Numbered from the stretch's first letter, positions 1 through 11,106 are shown. The stretch: DNA of 64,000 nucleotides from Hyphomicrobiales bacterium (GCA_900473185.1 UCKU01000026.1:48286-112285); one strand, 5' to 3'. Numbers and translations are program-made. Notes: a model not told the origin generated them from the letters alone.

Positions 1-1186
1 CGGTGCCGACTTCACGCTGATGTTTGGTGGCAGTATAGCCGCGTGCCTCGGCAGCGAATTCCGCCTGCTGAAGCTCGCAATAGGCCTCCATCTGCCGTTC
101 GCGATAGCCGCTGGCGAGCTCATACATGCCGTAGTTCAGCTGGTGGAACCCGGCGAGTGTGATGAACTGGAACTTGTAGCCCATGGCGCCGAGTTCGCGC
201 TGGAACCTGGCGATCGTCGCATCGTCGAGGTTTTTCTTCCAGTTGAAGGACGGCGAGCAATTATAGGCAAGCAGCTTGCCGGGATGCACCTTGTGGACGC
301 CTTCGGCAAAGCGGCGCGCCTGCTCCAGGTCCGGCTTCGACGTTTCGCACCAGATGAGGTCGCAATGCGATGCATAGGCGACGGCGCGCGCAATGCAGGG
401 TTCCAGCCCGTTGCGTACCTGATAGAAGCCCTCGACCGTGCGTCCGGCATCATAATCGACGAAAGGCTGGTCGCGCTCGTCTATGTCAGAGGTCAGAAGC
501 TTGGCCGCTTCAGCATCGGTGCGTGCGATGACGAGCGTCGGCACGCCCATGACATCGGCGGCAAGCCGCGCCGCGTCGAGATTGCGGATATGAGCGGCGG
601 TGGGGATCAGCACCTTGCCGCCGAGATGGCCGCATTTCTTCTCCGAGGCCAGCTGATCCTCGAAATGAACGCCGGCTGCTCCCGCCTCGATATAGGCTTT
701 CATGATCTCGAAAGCATTGAGCGGCCCGCCGAAACCGGCCTCGGCGTCGGCGACGATCGGCGCAAACCAGGTCTCGACTGAAAGTTCTCCACCTTCTGCC
801 GTCTCGATCTGGTCGGCGCGTTGGAGTGTGCGGTTGATGCGTTTGGCAAGCTCCGGTCCGGCATTGGCGGGATAGAGCGATTGATCCGGATACATTGATG
901 ATGCCGTGTTGGCGTCGGCGGCGACTTGCCAGCCCGAGAGATAGATCGCCTTCAGCCCGGCGCGTACCATCTGCATGGCCTGGTTGCCGGAGAGCGCGCC
1001 GAGCGCATTGACGAAGTTTTCCTCATGCAGAAGCTGCCAGAGGCGCTGAGCCCCCATTTCGGCCAGCGTGTAGCGGGGCGCGACGGAGCCGCGCAGACGC
1101 TCGACATCGGCGACGGAATAGGGCCGCTCGACACCGTCGAAACGGCCGTCAGGCGCATTGCGAATGAGTTTGTAAAAATCTGTCAT
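1..1186 (-). CDS. aceA: Isocitrate lyase (partial, C-terminus beyond the window edge)
   Basis: This enzyme of the glyoxylate bypass cleaves isocitrate to succinate and glyoxylate, letting cells grow on acetate, fatty acids or PHB-derived C2 units. The reverse strand reads from an ATG at 1186 (MTDFYKLIRNAPDGRF) without a stop to base 1, about 395 codons. The family is usually near 430 residues, so only the last ~35 are missing. The catalytic signature KKCGH is visible in ASEKKCGHLGGKV (codons from roughly base 640 down), followed by a well-conserved barrel core. A good ribosome site (AAGAGGAGAT) lies just upstream. The gene is divergent from a RamB/ScfR-type regulator, with a 180-bp shared control region rich in TGTAAA half-sites. 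Identity is secure from family motifs; regulation is inferred from context. Confidence 0.95.
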   Translation of the reverse strand, partial: MTDFYKLIRNAPDGRFDGVERPYSVADVERLRGSVAPRYTLAEMGAQRLWQLLHEENFVNALGALSGNQAMQMVRAGLKAIYLSGWQVAADANTASSMYPDQSLYPANAGPELAKRINRTLQRADQIETAEGGELSVETWFAPIVADAEAGFGGPLNAFEIMKAYIEAGAAGVHFEDQLASEKKCGHLGGKVLIPTAAHIRNLDAARLAADVMGVPTLVIARTDAEAAKLLTSDIDERDQPFVDYDAGRTVEGFYQVRNGLEPCIARAVAYASHCDLIWCETSKPDLEQARRFAEGVHKVHPGKLLAYNCSPSFNWKKNLDDATIARFQRELGAMGYKFQFITLAGFHQLNYGMYELASGYRERQMEAYCELQQAEFAAEARGYTATKHQREVGT

Positions 1187-1366
1187 GCCAATCTCCTCTT
1201 TGGCTTCCAACGCTTGAGCGCTGATGACAGGATTTACAAAAACAAGGAGATTATCAAGAAAAACCTTTGATTTCAGCCAAAGAAAGAGGTTAGGATGAGA
1301 GGAATTTACAGGGTTGTTTTGTAATTTTGTAAAAACCTGTAAATCCCAAAGTGTAAAGGATGTGAC
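1187..1366. promoter_or_regulatory. Divergent aceA / ramB-like control region with clustered TGTAAA half-sites
   Basis: This AT-rich 180-bp intergenic region carries repeated TTTACA/TGTAAA words. TTTACAAA is at 1233-1240, TTTACA at 1305-1310, TTTTGTAAT then TTTGTAAAA at about 1317-1334, CTGTAAA near 1338 and GTGTAAAG near 1351. One more TTTGTAAA sits inside the first codons of aceA (1170-1177). In Corynebacterium, RamB binds sites of the form (A/G)TTTGCAAA, so TTTGTAAA is a plausible relative. Use of these words by the adjacent regulator is inference. Confidence 0.5.
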
Positions 1367-2761
1367 ATGGCGGAGCGGAAGATATTTGCGGGGCCGAAAG
1401 TCAGGCGCATCCGCAATGCGCTGGCGTTGACGCAGACCGCCATGGCCGAGGCGCTGGAAATTTCCCCCTCCTACCTGAATTTGATCGAACGCAACCAGCG
1501 CCCGTTGACGGTGCAGCTGCTGCTCAAGCTCTCTTCCGTCTACCGCATTGATCTTGAGGAACTGCGGGGCGAAACCGCCAGCGGCCTTGGCCAGTTGAAG
1601 GAGGTGTTCGCCGATCCGTTGCTGTCGGGTGAACTGCCGGGAGATCAGGAGCTTGTCGAAGTGGCCGATGCCGCGCCCAATGCGGCTGGTGGTATGATCA
1701 AGCTCTACCGCGCCTATCGCGAGCAGGCCGCCCGGCTTTCCGACCTGACGGCCCTGATGGCGGGCGAGGGCCGTTCGCCGGTTGCTTCCGGCCGCTTGCC
1801 TCTGGACGAGGCGAGGGAGGTGCTGGAACGCCGCCCCGCCTATTTCGCTGATATCGAGGCGGCGGCGGAAAGTTTCGCCAACGGACTTGCTGCCGGCGGT
1901 AGCCTGAAGGAATGGCTGAAGAACGAGCGCGGCATCGCCACCCGCATCCTGCCTGTCCATGTCATGCCGGATCTGCGTCGCCGCTTCGACCGTCACTCGA
2001 TGCGTCTTTTCCTGTCTGAGCGCCTTTCGGGGGCCGATCAAGCGCAGGAAATAGCCATCGAAGTGGCAAGGCTCGCCCTGCGGTCCGAGATCGATGCCGC
2101 ACTTGAAGAACTGCCGCTGTCATCCGACGAGGCGCGGCGCATCGCCCGCTTCGAGTTGACGCGCAGTGCGGCGCTCGCCTTGCTGATGCCTTACGGGGCC
2201 TTTCTTCTTGCCGCACAGAATAGCCGATACGACATCGATCTCATCCGTGCCCGTTTCGCCGTCTCCTTCGGCCAAGCCGCGTCGCGCCTCGTCATGCTGC
2301 AGCGTCCAGGCGCCGCAGGCATTCCCTTCTTCCTGATGGAGAGTGATGCTGCGGGCCATGTCATTCGCAGAACAGGCGCCCAGGGCTTTCCGCAGGCGCG
2401 CTTTGGCGGCAACTGTCCGAAGCTCAATGTCCACGCTGCCTTTCTCGAGCCGGGCAGGGTATTGGCCGAGCCGGCCGTCATGCCGGATGGTTCGGCTTTC
2501 CTGACGATTGCGCGCACGCTCGAAGGACCGGTTGTTGAGTTCGGCGAACGGGCGCGGCGCACGGCTGTGTTGATCGGCTGTGATGCCGCCCTGCGCGACA
2601 GCGTGGTCTACGGCCGAAGTGATGCTCTACCGGTTGCGGTCGGCCCCGCCTGCCGTCTTTGTGAGAGGCGCGGATGCCTTTCCCGGGCCGAGCCGCCACT
2701 GACACGTCCACTCGCTCTGGACGAGACCTCCGCTGGCCTCGGAAGCTTCGATTTTCAGTGA
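1367..2761 (+). CDS. XRE/ScfR-family transcriptional regulator (RamB-like), probable regulator of the glyoxylate bypass
   Basis: A 464-residue DNA-binding regulator. Residues ~9-63 form an XRE-type helix-turn-helix (ALTQTAMAEALEISPSYLNL). The middle (~150-300) resembles the degenerate ImmA/IrrE (DUF955) domain. The C-terminal part (~310-455) resembles DUF2083, ending in the cysteine cluster CRLCERRGC near residue 430. This architecture is that of the short-chain fatty acyl-CoA responsive ScfR family, including RamB, which controls aceA and aceB in Corynebacterium, and MccR/PccR-type regulators. Divergent placement against aceA supports control of isocitrate lyase, possibly with an acyl-CoA ligand. 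I see no HExxH motif, so a protease role is unlikely. The ATG at 1367 matches the expected N-terminus of the HTH. Confidence 0.85.
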   Translation: MAERKIFAGPKVRRIRNALALTQTAMAEALEISPSYLNLIERNQRPLTVQLLLKLSSVYRIDLEELRGETASGLGQLKEVFADPLLSGELPGDQELVEVADAAPNAAGGMIKLYRAYREQAARLSDLTALMAGEGRSPVASGRLPLDEAREVLERRPAYFADIEAAAESFANGLAAGGSLKEWLKNERGIATRILPVHVMPDLRRRFDRHSMRLFLSERLSGADQAQEIAIEVARLALRSEIDAALEELPLSSDEARRIARFELTRSAALALLMPYGAFLLAAQNSRYDIDLIRARFAVSFGQAASRLVMLQRPGAAGIPFFLMESDAAGHVIRRTGAQGFPQARFGGNCPKLNVHAAFLEPGRVLAEPAVMPDGSAFLTIARTLEGPVVEFGERARRTAVLIGCDAALRDSVVYGRSDALPVAVGPACRLCERRGCLSRAEPPLTRPLALDETSAGLGSFDFQ

Positions 2762-2889
2762 TTGTGAAATCATTGACGCTGCAGGATTTTGCGCTTGTAG
2801 GCTTAGAAATTCCTTTCTAGTCTGCAGTCAAACCAGAGGGAAGAAGAGGTGTCCGGGGGCGCGATACCTTTAAAAAAACAGGAGATATT

Positions 2890-3987
2890 ATGAGATCAAG
2901 AATAGCCAGCCTGACGGCAGTTGCCGTTGTCGCTCTCCTTGCCGCCGCGCCGGCCTTCGCCCAGGAGCGTGTGGTCAACGTCTACAACTGGTCCGATTAT
3001 ATCGACAGCTCCATCCTCGAAGACTTTACCAAGGAAACCGGTATCAAGGTTGTCTACGACACCTTCGATTCCAACGAGACGCTGGAAACCAAGCTCTTGG
3101 CCGGCGGCACCGGTTATGACGTCGTCGTTCCGACCGTGTCCTTCATGCAGCGCCAGATCGCGGCCGGCGTCTATCAGAAGCTCGACAAGTCCAAGCTGCC
3201 GAACCTGTCGAATATGTGGGACATCGTGATGAAGGGCGTCGCCACCTTCGATCCGGGCAACGAATACTCCGTCGACTACATGTGGGGCACGACCGGCATC
3301 GGCTATAACGTCGACAAGGTGAAGGCTGCACTCGGCACGGATGAAAAGCCGAACTGGGATGCGCTTTTCGATCCGGCCAAGGCTGCAAAGCTCAAGGATT
3401 GCGGCATCTATATGCTGGATTCGCCGACAGACGTCATTCCGTCCGTTCTTGCCTATCTCGGCCTCGATCCGAACAGCAAGAAGCCGGAAGACCTGAACAA
3501 GGCGCAGGAGGTCCTGCTTGCCGTTCGTCCCTTCGTTCGTAAGTTCCACTCCTCTGAATATATCAGCGCGCTCGCCAACGGCGATATTTGCATCGCGCTC
3601 GGCTTTTCGGGCGACGTCTTCCAGGCACGGGATCGCGCAGCCGAGGCAAAGGCCGGCGTAAATGTCGACTATTCTGTTCCGAGCCAGGGTGCGCAGATCT
3701 TTTTCGATGTCTTCGGCATTCCGAAGGATGCGCCGCATGTCGAAGAGGCGCATGAATTCATCAACTACATGATGAAGCCTGAAGTTGTCGCCAAAGCATC
3801 GAACTTCGTCTTCTACGCAAACGGCAACAAGGCCTCGCAGCAGTTTCTCGACAAGGACGTGATCGATGATACGGCGATCTATCCGACGCCGGAGATCATG
3901 GCCAAGCTCTTCACGGTGCCGCCGCTCGATCCGAAGACGCAGCGTCTGGTGACACGAATCTGGACCAAGGTCGTCACCGGCCAATAA
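2890..3987 (+). CDS. potF: Putrescine/spermidine ABC transporter, periplasmic substrate-binding protein
   Basis: A 365-residue binding protein that captures putrescine or a related polyamine in the periplasm and delivers it to PotHI. A Sec signal peptide covers residues 1-24 (RSRIASLTAVAVVALLAAAP..AFA). The mature start (VVNVYNWSDYIDSSILEDF) is the typical PotD/PotF opening, where YNWSDY helps form the binding pocket. Later family blocks include GYDVVVPT and SVDYMWGTTGIGYN. AGGAGATATT precedes the ATG. It is first in a four-gene run, with a strong hairpin between it and the ATPase gene that could leave the binding protein more abundant. Exact substrate preference cannot be read from sequence. 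Confidence 0.9.
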   Translation: MRSRIASLTAVAVVALLAAAPAFAQERVVNVYNWSDYIDSSILEDFTKETGIKVVYDTFDSNETLETKLLAGGTGYDVVVPTVSFMQRQIAAGVYQKLDKSKLPNLSNMWDIVMKGVATFDPGNEYSVDYMWGTTGIGYNVDKVKAALGTDEKPNWDALFDPAKAAKLKDCGIYMLDSPTDVIPSVLAYLGLDPNSKKPEDLNKAQEVLLAVRPFVRKFHSSEYISALANGDICIALGFSGDVFQARDRAAEAKAGVNVDYSVPSQGAQIFFDVFGIPKDAPHVEEAHEFINYMMKPEVVAKASNFVFYANGNKASQQFLDKDVIDDTAIYPTPEIMAKLFTVPPLDPKTQRLVTRIWTKVVTGQ

Positions 3988-3997
3988 CCGAGATTTC

Positions 3998-4024
3998 GGC
4001 CCGGACGGAAACGTCCGGGCCTTT
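3998..4024 (+). terminator. Hairpin between potF and potG (attenuator or mRNA stabiliser)
   Basis: A perfect 10-bp stem (GGCCCGGACG at 3998-4007, CGTCCGGGCC at 4012-4021) is closed by a GAAA tetraloop and followed by only three T residues. It lies 11 bp after the potF stop and before the downstream transporter genes. It more likely trims or stabilises the binding-protein message than fully stops transcription. Confidence 0.7.
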
Positions 4025-4078
4025 CCATTCCCGGCCCGGGTGGAGGCCGGCTGAAACCTTGTATTTTCGGGGAATAAT

Positions 4079-5221
4079 ATGAAATCTCTTGGCAATATTC
4101 GCCGCGCATTCGCACCCTGGACCGATCCATCCGCAAAACCCTTCATTGCCTTCAAGAATGTCACCAAGCGCTTCGGCGATTTTACCGCCGTTAACGATCT
4201 GTCGCTGAATATCTATCACCGCGAGTTCTTTGCGCTGCTCGGCGCATCCGGCTGCGGCAAGTCCACGCTGCTGCGCATGCTGGCCGGTTTCGAACAGCCG
4301 ACATCGGGCGAAATTATTCTCGATGGCACCGATCTTGCGGGCACGCCGCCCTACAAGCGGCCGGTCAACATGATGTTCCAGTCCTACGCTCTTTTCCCGC
4401 ATATGACGGTCGAGAAGAATATTGCCTTCGGCCTCAAGCAGGATGGCATGCCGAAGGAAGAGATCACTGAACGCGTATCGCAAATGCTGAAGCTCGTGAA
4501 GCTCGAGCAGTTTGCCTCCCGCAAGCCGAACCAGCTTTCCGGCGGCCAGCGCCAGCGCGTGGCGCTTGCCCGCTCGCTCGCCAAACGCCCCAAGGTGCTG
4601 CTGCTCGACGAACCACTCGGCGCGCTCGACAAGAAGCTGCGCGAGGAAACCCAGTTCGAACTGATGGACCTGCAGCAGAGCCTCGGCCTCACCTTCGTCG
4701 TCGTCACACACGACCAGGAAGAAGCCATGACAATGGCCGACCGCATTGCAGTCATGAGCCACGGCAAGGTGGTGCAGGTCGCCACGCCGGCCGAAATCTA
4801 CGAAGCACCGAATTGCCGCTTCGTTGCTGATTTCATCGGCGACGTGAACATTTTCGACGGCAAGGTGACAACGGCCTCAAATGGCGCGGTCGAAATCGCC
4901 GTCGACAGCGGCTTCACGGTCCGCACGGCCTCGACCGACGCGCCGGCCGTTGGTAGCACGCTCGGTTTCGCCATCCGCCCGGAAAAGCTCCGCGTCACCC
5001 GCGCCGCACCCGGGAATGCCTCGACCAATGCCGCCAAGGGCGAGCTCTGGGACATCGGCTATCTCGGCGACATGACGGTCTTCCACGTCAGACTGCCGAA
5101 CGGCAATGTCGTCAAGGCGTCTTCCCTCAACGCACAGCGCGCCGTCGATGACCCCTTCACCTACGATCAGGAAGTCTGGGTCTCCTTCGATGAGGACAGC
5201 GGCGTGGTGCTGAAGGATTGA
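4079..5221 (+). CDS. potG: Putrescine ABC transporter, ATP-binding protein
   Basis: The 380-residue ATPase energises the PotHI channel from the cytoplasmic face. Walker A is GASGCGKST near residue 58. The ABC signature LSGGQRQRVALARSLA is near 155, Walker B VLLLDEPLGALD near 175, and the switch histidine is in VVTHDQEEAM. The C-terminal ~110 residues match the TOBE regulatory domain of the PotA/PotG/MalK group (GFAIRPEKLRV). The ~30-residue leader before the ABC fold is usual for PotG proteins. It is followed 4 bp later by potH, so the two are probably co-translated. Confidence 0.92.
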   Translation: MKSLGNIRRAFAPWTDPSAKPFIAFKNVTKRFGDFTAVNDLSLNIYHREFFALLGASGCGKSTLLRMLAGFEQPTSGEIILDGTDLAGTPPYKRPVNMMFQSYALFPHMTVEKNIAFGLKQDGMPKEEITERVSQMLKLVKLEQFASRKPNQLSGGQRQRVALARSLAKRPKVLLLDEPLGALDKKLREETQFELMDLQQSLGLTFVVVTHDQEEAMTMADRIAVMSHGKVVQVATPAEIYEAPNCRFVADFIGDVNIFDGKVTTASNGAVEIAVDSGFTVRTASTDAPAVGSTLGFAIRPEKLRVTRAAPGNASTNAAKGELWDIGYLGDMTVFHVRLPNGNVVKASSLNAQRAVDDPFTYDQEVWVSFDEDSGVVLKD

Positions 5222-5225
5222 GACC

Positions 5226-6137
5226 ATGGGGACCTTCACTTCACGCTTCTACAACCGCCTTGTCATCATCATTCCCTATGCCTGGCTGCTGCTCTTCTTC
5301 CTGGCGCCGTTCTTCATCGTCTTCCGCATCTCGCTGTCGGCAACGGCGATCGCCATGCCGCCTTATGAGCCGGTCTTCGCTCTCGCTGATGGCTGGGCCG
5401 GTTTCTGGGACAAGATCTCAAGCTTCTCCCTCGACAATTACGGCTACCTGACCGACGATCCGCTTTATTTCAATGCCTATATATCGAGTGTGGTGATCGC
5501 CGGGATCTCCACTTTCCTGACGCTTCTGATCGCCTATCCGGTTGCCTATGGCATGGCGCAGGCGCCCCGCAGCATTCGCCCGACGCTCCTGATGCTGGTG
5601 ATCCTGCCCTTCTGGACAAGCTTCCTGATCCGTGTCTATGCGTGGATTGCCATCCTGAAGCCGGAAGGGCTGCTGAACCAGTTCCTGACGTCGCTGCACC
5701 TCATCGACAATCCGCTGATCATCCTCAATACCAATACAGCCGTCTATATCGGCATCGTCTATTCCTATCTGCCCTTCATGGTGCTGCCGCTCTACTCGGC
5801 GCTGGAAAAGATGGACGGCACGCTGATCGAGGCGGCACAGGATCTCGGCTGCACGCCGATCCAGGCTTTCTGGCGCGTCACCTTCCCGCTGTCGATCCCG
5901 GGCGTCATCGCCGGCTGCATGCTGGTCTTCATCCCGGCCGTCGGCGAATTCGTTATCCCCGACCTGCTTGGCGGTTCGCAAACGCTGATGATCGGCAAGA
6001 CGATCTGGAACGAATTCAATTCCAATCGCGACTGGCCCGTTTCCTCGGCGGTGGCGACGATCCTGCTTCTCATCCTCGTGATCCCGATCGTCTTCTTCCA
6101 GAATGTTCAGGCAAAAGCCGACGAGGCAGGGAAATAA
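5226..6137 (+). CDS. potH: Putrescine ABC transporter, permease subunit
   Basis: A 303-residue inner-membrane permease with about six hydrophobic helices, the first at residues ~13-35. The EAA loop that docks on the ATPase is seen as EAAQDLGCTPIQAFWRVTFP around residue 205. A large loop between TM1 and TM2 (~40-85) is typical of PotB/PotH rather than PotC/PotI. It starts 4 bp after potG and ends 3 bp before potI, which indicates a tight operon. Confidence 0.9.
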   Translation: MGTFTSRFYNRLVIIIPYAWLLLFFLAPFFIVFRISLSATAIAMPPYEPVFALADGWAGFWDKISSFSLDNYGYLTDDPLYFNAYISSVVIAGISTFLTLLIAYPVAYGMAQAPRSIRPTLLMLVILPFWTSFLIRVYAWIAILKPEGLLNQFLTSLHLIDNPLIILNTNTAVYIGIVYSYLPFMVLPLYSALEKMDGTLIEAAQDLGCTPIQAFWRVTFPLSIPGVIAGCMLVFIPAVGEFVIPDLLGGSQTLMIGKTIWNEFNSNRDWPVSSAVATILLLILVIPIVFFQNVQAKADEAGK

Positions 6138-6140
6138 GCC

Positions 6141-6959
6141 ATGTTCAGATGGACCCGCTTTAACATCACCTCCGTCGTGCTCGGCTTCGCCTTTCTCTAT
6201 CTGCCGATCGTGCTTCTGGTGATCTTCTCCTTCAATGAATCGAAGCTCGTCACCGTCTGGGGCGGTTTTTCGACCAAATGGTATGTCTCGCTGCTCTCCA
6301 ACCAGGCCCTGCTCGATGCGGCCTGGGTGACGGTCCGCGTCGGCCTTCTGTCAGCGACATTCGCGACGATCCTCGGCACCATGGCGGCGATCACCCTGGT
6401 GCGCTTCACGCGCTTCCGCGGCCGCATCCTCTTTTCAGGACTGGTCTATGCGCCGCTCGTCATGCCCGAAGTCATAACCGGCCTGTCGCTGCTGCTCCTC
6501 TTCGTGGCAATCGGCCTTGACCGCGGCTTCTGGACGATCACGCTGGCGCACACGACGCTGACCATGTGCTTCGTCGCCGTCGTCGTGCAGTCACGGCTTC
6601 TGAGCTTCGACCAGTCGATCGAGGAGGCCGCTCAGGATCTCGGCGCCCCACCGGTCAGGACCTTCTTCGAGGTGACGCTGCCGATCATCTCGCCAGCCGT
6701 CTTTTCCGGCTGGGTCCTGGCTTTCACCCTGTCGCTCGACGACCTCGTGATTGCGAGCTTCACGTCAGGACCGGGCGCAACCACGCTGCCGATGAAGATC
6801 TACAGCCAGGTGCGTCTCGGCGTGACGCCGGAGATCAATGCGGTCTGCACCATTCTGATTGCCGTCGTGGCGGTTGGGGTCATCTGCGCATCTGTCGTCA
6901 CCAAGCGCCGCGAAGTGCAGCGCGAGCGCGATGAGAGGGCCGCGGCGGCGACAGCTTAA
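6141..6959 (+). CDS. potI: Putrescine ABC transporter, permease subunit
   Basis: A 272-residue second permease of the heterodimeric channel, with six predicted helices. The EAA motif EEAAQDLGAPPVRTFFEVTL is near residue 160. The N-terminal FLYLPIVLLVIFSFNESK is the usual PotC/PotI opening. It is the last gene of the potFGHI operon; a degenerate palindromic repeat follows the stop at once, and the next gene is convergent. Confidence 0.9.
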   Translation: MFRWTRFNITSVVLGFAFLYLPIVLLVIFSFNESKLVTVWGGFSTKWYVSLLSNQALLDAAWVTVRVGLLSATFATILGTMAAITLVRFTRFRGRILFSGLVYAPLVMPEVITGLSLLLLFVAIGLDRGFWTITLAHTTLTMCFVAVVVQSRLLSFDQSIEEAAQDLGAPPVRTFFEVTLPIISPAVFSGWVLAFTLSLDDLVIASFTSGPGATTLPMKIYSQVRLGVTPEINAVCTILIAVVAVGVICASVVTKRREVQRERDERAAAATA

Positions 6960-6961
6960 GG

Positions 6962-6996
6962 GCAATTCCAGCGAAAGCCTTTGCCTCCGGAAATGC
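6962..6996. repeat. Degenerate, shortened copy of the ~45-bp palindromic intergenic repeat
   Basis: The outer arms GCAATTCC (6962-6969) and GGAAATGC (6989-6996) match the repeat family described in the findings, but the centre is about 10 bp shorter and lacks the AGCGG block. It sits between convergent potI and the AsmA gene, a typical position for this family. Confidence 0.5.
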
Positions 6997-7018
6997 TTAG
7001 AGCTGACCAGGGAAGGCG

Positions 7019-8917
7019 CTAAGGCTGGGTTTTCGTCGGTGCGTTGAACAGCGGCACCGGCGAAATGACCGGGTTCGGCCACGAGCCGCCGATGAAGAAG
7101 GGCAGGCGCGGCAGATCGACCGCTTTTGCCGGATCGATCGCTTCCAGCGCGCCGGAGAGCGCAAGCCCGTTCGACTCATAAGTAATGACGCCTGATAGCG
7201 TCAGCATCTGATCGGAGCCGGCAAATCGCGCATCATGGATTTCCGCGGTGCCATTGGCAAAGTCGGCCTGAAGATCGAGCTTGCTGAAGGCGAAGGATCC
7301 GTTTCCAGTGGAGCTCAGCGCGAAGAACGGCTTCTGCGCTGCCTGCGTGCGAAGTGCATAGACATCGACGCCGGGAATGGAGCCCGCCGCCGTCCAGAAT
7401 CTGAGCTTGCCGGTCACATCGGCAAGTCCCGTCGTCCAGATCGCCTTCGGCGTCTCCAGCGAAAGATCGAGGGAGCCTGTCGCATGCGGCAGCGGCCCCT
7501 TGAGCTGCAATTTTTCGGCAAGTGCATTGAAATCCGCATCGCGGATCGAAAGCTGCAACTTGCCGCCACCATCGAAATCGCGGCGGGTCGCCTCCAGGTG
7601 GGCCGTCATTTCGCCGCCCTCGAACTGGCTGTCACCGATATCGAACTTCGCTTCCTCGCCGGCGACGATCACGCTGGCGCCGACATCCGCAAGCGAGAAG
7701 ATACCCATCTGCGCCTGCCGCGCGGAAAGCCGCACATCGAGATCAAGAAGTTGCAGCGGTCCGAGAGGGTTCGGTAGCAGCAAGTCGCCAAGGCCGCCGG
7801 CGGCAAGTCTGAGCGCGAAGGCATCGAGGAACGGTTTGAGGTTCATCTGGTCGAAGGCAAGCGTCCCGCCGATCTTCGGCCGCTTGCCGGGTGCGACGGT
7901 GAAATCCATCACACCGGTGGCGCTCGCATCGTTCAGCGCCATACTGACATTGTTGAAGCGGAAACCGTTGGATACCGACGTCACATCCGAGGTCATCGAC
8001 GCGCTCTTCAGCGACTCGATCCCCGGGATCGATCTGCCGGACCATTTCAGGAGGGCCTGCACATCCGGAAAGCTGGCGTTGATATTGCCTGAGACCGAGG
8101 AGAGGCTCACCATGCTGCCGACGCCCTGGAACCGCGCGGTCATCAGATTGGAAGCGATCGAGGCCTTCATCTCGGCATTCTTGCCGGCGAAGACGAGCAG
8201 CGGCGCGGCCGAGGCAAAATCGACCTTCAGGTCCTCACCGTTGAACCGGGCAATGAGGACGGCTGAAATTGCCCTCGACAGCTTCGGCCAGGCGATATCG
8301 GCTGCGACGCTGTCGAAGTGGTAGACATTGCCCGTCCGCGTATCGGTCAGGGTCAGCGTGCCGTCTTCGACCGTCACAGCGCCGATATCGGCGTCGAGCT
8401 TCGGAGCGAGAACCTCGGTGCCGTTGTTGTCCTGCACACCTGCGATGGCCCGCGCCAAAAGGCCGGCATAGCTCCAGTCGATCAGGCCGTTCTCATCGCG
8501 CGTCAGCGAGAGGCTAGGCCGCAGCAGGTGAAATTCGTGGAAGCGAGTGCGGCCGCGCAGCGCATCGATCAGGCTGAAATCGGCTGAAAGGCTCTCAATG
8601 CGGCCGAGCAGTCTGTCGCCGCTTTCGCGCGGCTGGCGGATGGTGACGTCGTTGAGCGTGATGCGTGGCGTCGGCCAGAATTCGAGGACCGGATTACCCT
8701 TGATCTCGGCGTGATAGCCCGTCCATTTCGACAGAGCATCCTCGATGCCGGAGCGCACGAAGCCGGTGGAAATAAGATAGGGAGCGGCGATCCTGAGCGC
8801 GAGGAAGAAGGCAAGCCCGATTAACAATATGATGGTGGAGACACGGGCAAATGCCGGCAGCCAGCGTGAGACGGGGCCGATCCTCTTTCGCCATCTGCCT
8901 TGTCTTGACGTACCCAT
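7019..8917 (-). CDS. AsmA-family protein (envelope-biogenesis type)
   Basis: A 632-residue envelope protein with one N-terminal transmembrane helix at ~22-48 (ARVSTIILLIGLAFFLALRI). The rest is a long beta-rich periplasmic part, typical of AsmA/TamB-like proteins now seen as bridge-like lipid carriers between membranes. The block after the helix (SGIEDALSKWTGYHAEIKG, then FWPTPRITLNDVTI) is the usual AsmA N-domain, and the C-terminal third matches the AsmA_2 type. The exact role in rhizobia is not known to me. It stands alone and convergent with potI. Assignment to the family is firm; function is inferred from relatives. Confidence 0.85.
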   Translation of the reverse strand: MGTSRQGRWRKRIGPVSRWLPAFARVSTIILLIGLAFFLALRIAAPYLISTGFVRSGIEDALSKWTGYHAEIKGNPVLEFWPTPRITLNDVTIRQPRESGDRLLGRIESLSADFSLIDALRGRTRFHEFHLLRPSLSLTRDENGLIDWSYAGLLARAIAGVQDNNGTEVLAPKLDADIGAVTVEDGTLTLTDTRTGNVYHFDSVAADIAWPKLSRAISAVLIARFNGEDLKVDFASAAPLLVFAGKNAEMKASIASNLMTARFQGVGSMVSLSSVSGNINASFPDVQALLKWSGRSIPGIESLKSASMTSDVTSVSNGFRFNNVSMALNDASATGVMDFTVAPGKRPKIGGTLAFDQMNLKPFLDAFALRLAAGGLGDLLLPNPLGPLQLLDLDVRLSARQAQMGIFSLADVGASVIVAGEEAKFDIGDSQFEGGEMTAHLEATRRDFDGGGKLQLSIRDADFNALAEKLQLKGPLPHATGSLDLSLETPKAIWTTGLADVTGKLRFWTAAGSIPGVDVYALRTQAAQKPFFALSSTGNGSFAFSKLDLQADFANGTAEIHDARFAGSDQMLTLSGVITYESNGLALSGALEAIDPAKAVDLPRLPFFIGGSWPNPVISPVPLFNAPTKTQP

Positions 8918-9030
8918 GAGCTCCGCCGGAACTTCAGCCGGTTACCCGTTATTTTCTGATTTTGCCGGATATATGAAATACCGGGCATATGCAAATCCCA
9001 CGCGCGGCGGATCGCGTCGCTGCACACTTT

Positions 9031-9050
9031 ATAATGCAATGCAGCATGCT
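9031..9050 (+). promoter_or_regulatory. TGC-rich palindromic word upstream of acetoacetyl-CoA synthetase
   Basis: TGCAATGCAGCATGC (9035-9049) lies 30-45 bp before the start codon. The same TGCAATGCA core occurs ahead of the phasin gene at 15035-15043. Alphaproteobacterial PhaR regulators of PHB genes are reported to bind TGC-rich repeats, so this is a candidate PhaR (AniA) site. No regulator gene is in the window to confirm it. Confidence 0.35.
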
Positions 9051-9079
9051 ATAAGTTCCGCATTGGGGAGGAGGATTGA

Positions 9080-11032
<1,953 letters not shown>

Positions 11033-11083
11033 TAGCGGCTGCTAAACTACAAGCTTTTGCCGTTGATCAATTCCCCGTTTTGG

Positions 11084-11106
11084 AAACCTTTCGTTAAGAA
11101 AGGTTT
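11084..11106 (+). terminator. Hairpin after acetoacetyl-CoA synthetase
   Basis: A perfect 9-bp stem (AAACCTTTC at 11084-11092, GAAAGGTTT at 11098-11106) with a five-base loop lies 52 bp after the stop codon. There is no extended T run, so it is either a weak terminator or part of the small-RNA promoter region that follows. Confidence 0.45.

Noticed and set aside
2896..4167. 423-codon minus-strand frame across potF
   Set aside because: It is a shadow of potF; it has no ribosome site and runs through the potF-potG hairpin.
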